Part shown: positions 1 through 5,384 of the stretch, one piece after another | Layout: each line of letters begins with the position of its first letter | How positions within the stretch are numbered: position 1 is the first letter of the stretch | Assembly: GCA_020853075.1 (NCBI GenBank) | Contig: JADYZS010000192.1 | Span: forward strand, 1 to 10,108 | DNA: 10,108 nt | Source of the DNA: Anaerolineae bacterium | GTDB lineage: Bacteria > Chloroflexota > Anaerolineae > JADYZS01 | Direction: 5' to 3' | The notes under the pieces: generated by a model | Databases searched by the model: none | Told to the model about the DNA's origin: nothing | Seen by the model: the letters and a program-made list of their open reading frames with translations, nothing else | Made by a program: the position numbers and the translations under genes

Positions 1-355
1 ACTCAGCCAGTTCTCGCTCCAACTGCTCGTGCATCTCCAGCGTGCCGTTGATGAGGCGAGAGCCGGTGCAACTGGTGCCGTAGCGTTTGATGGCCGCGAT
101 GGATGCAGCGCGCACCTTGGGATGAGTGGTCAGGCCGAGGTAATTGTTGGAGCCGGCCATGATGAGCCGGTGTCCTTTACACACCACCTCGGTTCCCTCG
201 GTCTCGGACATGGGCAGGAAGTAGGGATAATATCCGCCCGCCATAGCCGTGCGTGCCTCGGTAAATTGGCCGCACTTCTCAAAGAGATCGCGAATCGCGC
301 GCCCGGCGGTGTCGGAGGAGGGTGAGGTCGCCACAACAGGGGTCATGTCAGCCAT
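1..355 (-). CDS. PLP-dependent alpha-oxoamine synthase family protein, serine palmitoyltransferase/KBL/BioF-like (3' end outside window)
   Basis: Only the first 118 residues are visible; the gene runs off the left edge. The family condenses an amino acid with an acyl-CoA using pyridoxal phosphate: serine palmitoyltransferase, 2-amino-3-ketobutyrate CoA ligase or 8-amino-7-oxononanoate synthase. Visible signatures are YYPYF (residues 42-46), the SNNYLGL block (69-75), the glycine-rich GTSCTGSR (93-100) and INGTLEMHEQLE (102-113). The YPYF stretch followed by TEVV and a short G-x-R-L-I-M strand before SNNYLGL resembles bacterial serine palmitoyltransferase-like members more than classical BioF. 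The PLP-binding lysine lies outside the window, so the substrate cannot be settled. The ATG at 355-353 is chosen because AGAGGTG (367-361) lies 5 nt upstream; the next ATG (346-344) is too far from it. A promoter is visible at 406-434, so the gene starts its own transcript. Confidence 0.85.
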   Translation of the reverse strand, partial: MADMTPVVATSPSSDTAGRAIRDLFEKCGQFTEARTAMAGGYYPYFLPMSETEGTEVVCKGHRLIMAGSNNYLGLTTHPKVRAASIAAIKRYGTSCTGSRLINGTLEMHEQLERELAE

Positions 356-405
356 CAGGACACCTCTTAAGATTTTTGGAGAACATCGGGGAATACGTAG
401 AGCAA

Positions 406-434
406 AGTATAAATGAGAACGAGAGAAGCGTCAA
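406..434 (-). promoter_or_regulatory. Sigma70-type promoter of the alpha-oxoamine synthase gene
   Basis: On the minus strand TTGACG (434-429) is followed after exactly 17 bp by TATACT (411-406). Each hexamer matches the consensus at 5 of 6 positions. Transcription would begin near 399, giving a leader of about 44 nt that contains the AGAGGTG ribosome-binding site just before the start codon at 355. A 10-bp perfect palindrome, TAGGGCCCTA (453-462), lies about 18 bp upstream of the -35 and could be an activator or repressor site, but nothing else supports that. The promoter lies in the 181-bp gap between the end of the M1 peptidase gene and this gene. Confidence 0.7.
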
Positions 435-502
435 GGTGACACGGAATAGGAATAGGGCCCTAAACACGAAATTGGCGACAATCCTACGCCCGAGTCAGAG
501 AG

Positions 503-537
503 AAATCAAGCCCTCCGCCCCCGGCGCGCCGAGGCTT
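503..537 (-). terminator. Possible weak terminator after the M1 peptidase gene
   Basis: Starting at the stop codon of the minus-strand peptidase gene, AAGCC (537-533) can pair with GGCTT (512-508). The stem extends by a T-A and a C-G pair across one bulged G. A GC-rich loop containing the palindrome GGCGCGCC lies between the arms, and the stem is followed by GATTTCTCTC, only a poor U-tract. It is suggestive of an intrinsic terminator but the stem is short and imperfect. Read-through into the downstream gene, which has its own promoter, cannot be excluded. Confidence 0.25.
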
Positions 538-2213
538 CAAGGCCCTACCCATTTGTCATATAATGGTTCCAGATCGCGTTGGGTGAACGCCTCGGCCAAG
601 GCCAGGAATTCGCGTCCTGTCACGTTGCGGTAGCGATAGGTGGCGAAATAGCGGCGCAAGAAGCCGAAGAAGAGATCATCCCCCAACTCATCCCGCAGAG
701 CCTGGAAAAAGAGAGGGCCTTTGGCATAGACGATAGGCCCGTAGTCATCATTGTAACTCGCTACCGGCAGGCCGATGGGCCTATCCCAGCCATCGCGCAG
801 GCCCGCCTGATAGACCGATTCAAAGGATTGGGCGCGCACCAAAGCGGCGGCTGCCGGCCCCGCTGTGTCCTCAATGTATAGTAGAAACGAATACTGCGCC
901 AACGCTTCGTCCAACCACGGCTCCTTCACCTGGTTGTTACCCACCAGCCCATACCACCATTGATGCGCCACTTCGTGGGCTACCGTGCCGTTGAAGCCGG
1001 TTTCGGGCGATTTGTACCCTCTCTGATTGATGACGATAACACCTGGGTACTCTATGCCACCCGCCAGGGTGGGCGTCGCGGCAACTTCAAGTTCCGCGTA
1101 AGGATAGGGGCCAAACCGCTCTTCAAAGATGCGCAGTGACCTGGCAGCGACCTCCAGCGCGCGCTCACCTCCTGCCTCGTCGCCGGGCAGATAGTACGAA
1201 CTGATCACGACGCGGCCAACCTGCACCCGGCGCACCCGGTAGGCGCGGCTGGCGACAATGTAGAAGTCGCGCATCGGCCCGCCCACGAGTGTCCAGGTGG
1301 TGGTATTGTCGCGATGCTTCTCCTCGTTCACCAGGTTACCGGAAGCGACAACCATCACATCAGAGGGAGCGGTCACGCGCACATGGTAGAGGGCGGCGTC
1401 GGGGTAGGTCAGGTCGCCGATGGCCGGCCCCAGTTCCACGTGCCAGCCCTCCTCATCATAGGCAGGGATGAGAGGATAGAAGTGGGCCAGGGCGAAGATG
1501 CCGCCTGCTGCCGAGAATGCACCATAAGCCCCGCCAGGCCCTAAGGGAACCGTCTCTGAGAAGGCCAACGCCACTGTGATGGTCTCGCCGGGGGCCAGCG
1601 GTGGGCTCAGCGGAAGCCACAGTACGGTGTTGGTCACCGCCAGGCGCGCGGCCACGGCACGGCCATCTACCTGCACGTTCGTCACGTCAATGCCGCCTTC
1701 CAGAGCCGTGAAGCGCGGCGGATAGTTGGCAAAGAGACGGAAGGCCAGAGAATCCAACGTCTTCGTTTCGGTGTTCGTGTAGCGCACCTGCATTTGGGCT
1801 GTGATGAGGCGTTGGTCAGGGTCAAGCCGCACTGTGATGTCGTAACGGCTGAGGCTAGACAACGCATCCAGGTCGGCCTGGAACGACGGGAGGAGCGCGG
1901 GGCGGTAAAGGTCAAGGCCACTGTCAGCCCCGTTTCCTCCTCCGGCTGCGGGGGAGGGCTGAGGGGAGGGCATTGGGCTTGCGGGGGTGGGGATCTCGGC
2001 GGTGGGCGAGGGCGTGCGCGTGGGCGGTACGGTGGGCGTTGGAGCCAGAGTGGGCGTCGCCGTGGGCAGCGGAGGGATCGGTGTGGGAGGGGCAAGGGTG
2101 GGCGACAGGCTAGGCAGGGCCGTTGCGGAAGAGGTAGGCGTGGGTTGAACGGTGGGGCGCGGCGAGCAGGCAGCCAGGCAGAAGACTAGGAGCAGGAATA
2201 AGCGACGCATCAT
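537..2213 (-). CDS. M1-family (gluzincin) zinc metallopeptidase lipoprotein with Pro/Thr/Ser-rich linker
   Basis: This 558-aa protein is predicted to hydrolyse peptides on the outer face of the cytoplasmic membrane. Residues 1-16 form a lipoprotein signal (MMRR, hydrophobic core, lipobox LAAC with Cys16). Residues 17-93 are a disordered Pro/Thr/Ser spacer. Residues 100-360 match the N-terminal beta-rich region of M1 peptidases. The catalytic domain has HEVAH at 413-417 and the third zinc ligand Glu436, giving HExxH-x18-E. Tyr496 in VYAKG fits the catalytic tyrosine of M1 enzymes. The usual GxMEN substrate loop appears as GGIEYPG (385-391), so aminopeptidase activity is not assured. The first ATG (2213-2211) overlaps the stop of the upstream paralogue as ATGA. 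A second ATG at 2210 lies 7 nt from AGGGG (2222-2218), a better spacing, so the start could be either. Together with the coupling, this indicates one operon with the upstream copy. The stop is TGA. Confidence 0.9.
   Translation of the reverse strand: MMRRLFLLLVFCLAACSPRPTVQPTPTSSATALPSLSPTLAPPTPIPPLPTATPTLAPTPTVPPTRTPSPTAEIPTPASPMPSPQPSPAAGGGNGADSGLDLYRPALLPSFQADLDALSSLSRYDITVRLDPDQRLITAQMQVRYTNTETKTLDSLAFRLFANYPPRFTALEGGIDVTNVQVDGRAVAARLAVTNTVLWLPLSPPLAPGETITVALAFSETVPLGPGGAYGAFSAAGGIFALAHFYPLIPAYDEEGWHVELGPAIGDLTYPDAALYHVRVTAPSDVMVVASGNLVNEEKHRDNTTTWTLVGGPMRDFYIVASRAYRVRRVQVGRVVISSYYLPGDEAGGERALEVAARSLRIFEERFGPYPYAELEVAATPTLAGGIEYPGVIVINQRGYKSPETGFNGTVAHEVAHQWWYGLVGNNQVKEPWLDEALAQYSFLLYIEDTAGPAAAALVRAQSFESVYQAGLRDGWDRPIGLPVASYNDDYGPIVYAKGPLFFQALRDELGDDLFFGFLRRYFATYRYRNVTGREFLALAEAFTQRDLEPLYDKWVGP
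1935..2165 (-). repeat. Low-complexity DNA encoding a Pro/Thr/Ser-rich linker
   Basis: The stretch encodes residues 17-93 of the M1 lipoprotein, with many units such as PTPT, TATPT, TPTVPPT and SPTAEIPTP. The plus strand shows irregular GTGGGCGT-like units. Linkers of this kind are common just after the lipobox in surface proteins of Chloroflexota and act as flexible spacers between lipid anchor and folded domain (family knowledge). Repeat slippage could make its length variable between strains. The upstream paralogue lacks a comparable linker: its mature domain begins about 15 residues after the lipobox. Confidence 0.7.
1950..1992 (+). other. G-quadruplex-capable G-run cluster
   Basis: The plus strand carries runs of three to five G at 1950-1954, 1956-1958, 1963-1966, 1968-1970, 1975-1977, 1983-1987 and 1989-1992. 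They are separated by loops of 1-5 nt, so the stretch satisfies the G3+N1-7 rule several times over. The plus strand is the template for the minus-strand peptidase gene, so a fold would sit on the transcribed strand rather than in the mRNA. The simplest explanation is proline codons (CCC/CCT) in the linker. A regulatory role is speculative. Confidence 0.4.
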
Positions 2214-3694
2214 GGAGCCCCTGTGCTCAGAATCCAGTGTTGGTAGAGATCGCGCACGTCGCGCCCGCCGGCGGCAACAAAGGAAGTCAGAAGATCATCC
2301 GGGGTCACGATGCCCCAGCGGTGACGACGGATGTATTCGCGCAGCGCAGCCAGGAAGACCGGCTCACCCACCTCCGTGCGCAGCGCATCAAAGAAGAGCG
2401 CGGCCTTGGCATAGACCATCGCTTCGTAGTTGCTCTTGAAAGCTGAGGCCGGCTGGCCGACGATGGCGTCCAGGCCGCGCCCCTTGGCGTACTCCACGGG
2501 CGCAGCCCAGCGACGGGCACGCAACGTCTCGGCCACGCCCTCGCCGAAACGCGCTTTGTAGTAGAAGAAAGTGGAAAACTCGGCCAACCCTTCATCAAGC
2601 CAGGGCACGTTGGCGGGGTCGTTGTTCACCAGGTTGTACCACCATTGATGGGCAATCTCGTGCGCAGCCAGAAATTCCAACGAGTTGCGCTGGTCGCGGT
2701 AAACGTCAATCCCCAGGAGGTTCAGGCCGGGATACTCCTGCCCACGATAGGTCAGCGGTGCTTCGGCGATGTGGACGTAGGTCTAGGGGTAAGGTCCAAA
2801 AGAGTCGCTGTACACGCGCACAATCGCCGCGGCATACTCCAGCGCGACCAAGCCCATCTCGCGGTCACCCGGCAGGAAATACGAGGTGACGGTGGTGCTA
2901 TATGCCTGGGTGCTGGCGACCTGGTAATCGGCGCTGAGCAGGAGCGCAAATTCACGCGCCGGGCCGGAGGCAATGTGCCATGAGACGGTTCCGTCGTCGC
3001 CGGCAACGGTTGTCAGCACGGCCCCGCTCGGCACGACGACGACACCCGCGGGCACCGTCGCGGTCACCACGTAGAAAGAAGTGGCGCTGAAGGCAGCATC
3101 GGCGTGGGAAGGTACGACGTCCAGGCGCCACCCTCCTTCATCGTACACCGCCAGAACGGGGTAGGCGACGGGAAGACTGAGGATGCCCTGCCCTTCGCCG
3201 AAGAGAACGTAGCCCACGTTGCGGCGCGGCGCCTGCAATGTGTAGGAAAGTTGGACGATGGCCGCGCGGCCCGGTGCGAGAGGTGCAGGAAATATCAGGC
3301 GCAGCGCAGTGTCGTCGGCATCGTACGTAAAGGCCGCAGCCTGACCATCTACCGTTGCGCCGTCCACCGTCATGACGCCGCTGTATTGTAGCAGGTTGGG
3401 GTAGAGACGGAAGAAGATTTCCCGCCATTCCTGGCGGCTGGTGTTAGGCACGGTCACCCGCGCCTGGCCCGTTACGCGTCGGTTGGGAGGGTCAATGTGC
3501 ATGGTCAGGTGATAGACCGGCGCATCCGCCAGGGCGTCCAGGTCGGCCTGGGCTTCGGGCAGGAGGTTGGGCCGGAAGAGGGCGAAGGGGTCCGGCGGAG
3601 CCTCGCGCGAGCCAAAGGGCAACGCGCACGCGGCCAGAACAAGTCCGGCGACAGTGAGACTGAGCAAGGTTACTATCTGGGAACGAAGACGCAT
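2210..3694 (-). pseudogene. M1-family metallopeptidase lipoprotein gene interrupted by one in-frame amber codon
   Basis: Read through the amber, this frame gives about 494 residues homologous to the downstream M1 lipoprotein. A lipoprotein signal ends in LAAC (Cys23), and the mature part opens with RPNLLPEAQADLDAL, matching RPALLPSFQADLDAL of the paralogue. TAG at 2785-2783 follows FGPYP (codon 304), where the paralogue has Tyr, so TAC or TAT to TAG is a one-base change. Beyond it the frame stays open for about 190 codons and keeps HEIAH (345-349), Glu368 (HExxH-x18-E) and a candidate catalytic Tyr428 in VYAKA. The product would therefore be a truncated protein without its catalytic domain, unless the TAG is read through or is a sequencing error. 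The start at 3694 is set by the lipoprotein signal; a TTG at 3757 is rejected because it lies in the -35 box. No strong Shine-Dalgarno precedes 3694. The stop overlaps the next gene as ATGA. Confidence 0.8.
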
Positions 3695-3728
3695 TGGGAG
3701 CCGTTTCTGTGGTTGTACGGTGGATGGC

Positions 3729-3757
3729 AGTATAGCATCAATCGTCCGGTATGGCAA
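3729..3757 (-). promoter_or_regulatory. Sigma70-type promoter of the tandem M1 peptidase operon
   Basis: On the minus strand TTGCCA (3757-3752) is followed after exactly 17 bp by TATACT (3734-3729), each one base from consensus. The -10 hexamer is the same as in the promoter at 406-434. Transcription would start near 3722, leaving a leader of about 28 nt before the ATG at 3694. It fires away from the plus-strand promoter at 3832-3860, and the two -35 boxes are about 75 bp apart. A small inverted repeat, TGGCC-CTAA-GGCCA (3807-3820), lies between them. Confidence 0.65.
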
Positions 3758-3831
3758 CGGCCAGAACGCACAGCCGCCGGATTTCGTCCGCTGAAGAATT
3801 TTAACATGGCCCTAAGGCCACGAGACCCACC

Positions 3832-3860
3832 TTGACTTTTTCCCCGCCGGGTTGCATAAT
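3832..3860 (+). promoter_or_regulatory. Near-consensus sigma70-type promoter for the gntR remnant and surface-glycan operon
   Basis: TTGACT (3832-3837) and CATAAT (3855-3860) are separated by exactly 17 bp and each matches the consensus at 5 of 6 positions. Transcription would begin around 3867, inside the palindrome described separately, about 36 nt before the ATG at 3903. No other convincing promoter was seen before the pyruvyl transferase-like gene at 4224, so this is the best candidate driver of the whole plus-strand operon through 9702. Confidence 0.7.
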
Positions 3861-3878
3861 TGTCTCGGACAATGAGAC
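3859..3878 (+). promoter_or_regulatory. Palindromic operator-like site over the -10/start region
   Basis: ATTGTC-TCG-GACAAT (3859-3873) is a perfect inverted repeat with 6-bp arms. Overlapping it is a second one, GTCTC-ggacaat-GAGAC (3862-3878), with perfect 5-bp arms. The site covers the end of the -10 box and the predicted start site, where a bound protein would block RNA polymerase. GntR-family regulators bind short inverted repeats and are usually autoregulatory (family knowledge). It is therefore inferred to be the operator of the adjacent, now broken gntR gene. Confidence 0.55.
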
Positions 3879-3902
3879 GACCTTTCCTCTCCGGCGAGGC
3901 TT

Positions 3903-4194
3903 ATGGACCTGCGAGTGGATCCGACCGGCGACGTTCCTCTATAAAGGGATCATCTCCGCCCAACAAGGGCGCGGCACTTACGTCCGCCAGCGCCCCGACG
4001 CCGGCTACCTGGCGCGTGTCCGCCGCGAGAAACTCCATTCCCTCCTGAGCCGCCTGCTGGTCCAGGCTTTCAGCCTCGGTTACCGGCCCGATGAGGTGCA
4101 GATAGCCTTTGCAGAAGAACTGCAATCCTGGCTCCAACAGAATCCTGCGCCTGCGGGCTCGTTGTCTGCGGAACGAGAAGAGGGCCAAACGTGA
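3903..4194 (+). pseudogene. YtrA-type GntR-family regulator remnant lacking its DNA-binding domain
   Basis: The ATG at 3903 begins MDLRVDPTGDVPLY, the usual N-terminus of YtrA-type GntR proteins, but the frame stops at TAA 3942-3944 almost at once. In the +1 frame, from 3943, KGIISAQQGRGTYV follows directly. This is the end of a winged-helix domain, including the wing motif GRGTYV. It is followed by the normal C-terminal tail rich in Arg, Leu and Glu (HSLLSRLLVQAFSLGY and on) ending at TGA 4192-4194. Intact family members are about 120-130 aa, so roughly 50-55 codons carrying the helix-turn-helix are missing. The deletion is not a multiple of three, because the two halves are in different frames. 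The long open frame that can be traced back to TTG at 3832 has no credible start, since that TTG is part of the -35 box. The remnant lies directly behind a strong promoter and 29 bp before the next gene. Confidence 0.75.
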
Positions 4195-4223
4195 CAACCA
4201 TACCTTTTCTGACATAAGGCGCA

Positions 4224-5384
4224 GTGGACATCCCTGTTCAAGCAAACGAGGCGGTCTTTGGCGCGCTGGCGCGCCTGGTTCCCATAGGCGGGACCGTTCT
4301 CCTCATCGGCAACTACGGCAGCCGCAACCTGGGTGATGAGACGATTTTGTGGGCTATCCTCCGTTACCTGAATGACGTCCATCAGCGCCGGGCCACCTTT
4401 ATTGTCCCCAGCCGCTGTCCGGAAGAAGTAGGCCGCTTCCTGGGTAAAGAGCGCGAGGCTTTGCGCCCTTGCGACATCACCGGCCTCCGCGATATCCTGA
4501 CGCACCTGGGGCGCAGCGACCTGGTTCTCATCGGCGGCGGCGGCATCTTCTCGGCTTACACGGGGCCGCTGGCGCGCGCGGTTCCTCTGTTCGCCATCCT
4601 TGCCAAAGTGTTGGGCAAGCGGGTCGCCTACTTCGGCCTCGGCTTCTACGACACGACGCCCCGTTGGCTGCGCACGCTGGTCAACCTCTCGTTTCTCATG
4701 GCGGACCTGGTGGTGCTGCGCGACCGCCATTCGCTGGACCTTCTCTGGGGGCCGCTGCGCCGCAGCCCGCGCACGCTCCTGGGGCGAGACCTGGTGCTCT
4801 ATCTGGAAGAGATGCCCGGCCCAGGGGTCGGTTTCTCGCTTCCCACGGATTCCGCGTTGGCAGCCGTGGCCGCGCGCCTGCACGCCTGGCGAGCGCAGGG
4901 CCATCGTGTCGTCGCCATCTCGTTGAAACCGACGCGAGATAGGCCCACGAACGAACGGCTACTGGCAGAGGGCGCGGCGGCCTTGCGCGCATGGGAGCAG
5001 AAGGGCGCGCGCTTCGCCCTCTTCCCCTTCGCCATGACTTCCGTGTGGTACGAAGATGACGTAGCGTTCCTGACGACGCTGGCCGAGCGCGCCCATCTTG
5101 CGCCGGATTCTTACGTGTTGGTTCCCCATAGCCACCCCTTCGGCTGGGTCAGATTGCTGCGAGAGGAGACCGATCTGATGATCGCCATGCGTTTTCACGC
5201 CCAGGTCTTTGCTCACCTGGCGCTCGTGCCCTTCTACGCCATCGTCTATGAGCGCAAGAACGAGGGTTTTCTGACGGAACTGGGGCACGCTGACCGTTGC
5301 CGTGTGGAAGAGGTGCGCGCCGACGTCCTGAACGATTGGGCCGCGCCGCTCTTGACGGCGGCCCGCGCCGAGGAGACGGCATGA
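4224..5384 (+). CDS. Polysaccharide pyruvyl transferase family protein (CsaB-like)
   Basis: This 386-aa protein matches the polysaccharide pyruvyl transferase family, whose members transfer pyruvate from phosphoenolpyruvate to sugars of cell-wall polymers or exopolysaccharides in the cytoplasm. Typical features are the N-terminal Rossmann-like VLLIGNYGSRNLGDE (25-39), LIGGGGIF (102-109), VAYFGLGF (134-141) and the C-terminal AMRFHAQVFAHLALVPF (321-337) with the conserved Arg-x-His. IVYERKNEGFLTELG follows (340-354). No membrane segment is seen. The start is GTG 4224: an in-frame TAA at 4215 precludes a longer protein, and AAGG (4216-4219) lies 4 nt upstream. The stop overlaps the next start as ATGA (5381-5384), implying translational coupling. 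CsaB itself pyruvylates the polymer that anchors S-layer proteins. Some relatives have other substrates, so the exact acceptor is unknown. Confidence 0.85.
   Translation: MDIPVQANEAVFGALARLVPIGGTVLLIGNYGSRNLGDETILWAILRYLNDVHQRRATFIVPSRCPEEVGRFLGKEREALRPCDITGLRDILTHLGRSDLVLIGGGGIFSAYTGPLARAVPLFAILAKVLGKRVAYFGLGFYDTTPRWLRTLVNLSFLMADLVVLRDRHSLDLLWGPLRRSPRTLLGRDLVLYLEEMPGPGVGFSLPTDSALAAVAARLHAWRAQGHRVVAISLKPTRDRPTNERLLAEGAAALRAWEQKGARFALFPFAMTSVWYEDDVAFLTTLAERAHLAPDSYVLVPHSHPFGWVRLLREETDLMIAMRFHAQVFAHLALVPFYAIVYERKNEGFLTELGHADRCRVEEVRADVLNDWAAPLLTAARAEETA

Noticed and set aside
1794..2189. Plus-strand 131-codon Gly/Arg-rich open frame
   Set aside because: It is the antisense reading of the Pro/Thr/Ser linker of the M1 lipoprotein, with biased composition and no independent start signal.
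2210..2680. Separate short gene starting at TTG 2680
   Set aside because: It is in frame with the upstream part and begins in the middle of the M1 catalytic domain, just before HEIAH. It is the 3' part of one gene interrupted by TAG.
3695..3757. Longer start (TTG 3757) for the amber-containing peptidase
   Set aside because: It falls in the -35 hexamer, and the added 21 residues would spoil a textbook lipoprotein signal beginning at 3694.
3807..3820. TGGCC-CTAA-GGCCA inverted repeat as an operator
   Set aside because: The 5-bp arms in GC-rich DNA are easily due to chance, and the position is not tied closely to either promoter.
3832..3902. Upstream extension of the gntR-tail frame beginning at TTG 3832
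   Set aside because: The TTG is part of the -35 box and the extension would precede the predicted transcription start. The real regulator start is the ATG at 3903 in another frame.
4080..4904. Minus-strand 274-codon open frame opposite the pyruvyl transferase-like gene
   Set aside because: It is antisense to a well-supported gene. High GC at third codon positions creates such frames, and the product resembles no family.
5297..5380. Longer start for the GT-C/YfhO-like protein
   Set aside because: It would lie inside the preceding gene in another frame; ATG 5381 has AGGAG upstream and the ATGA overlap.
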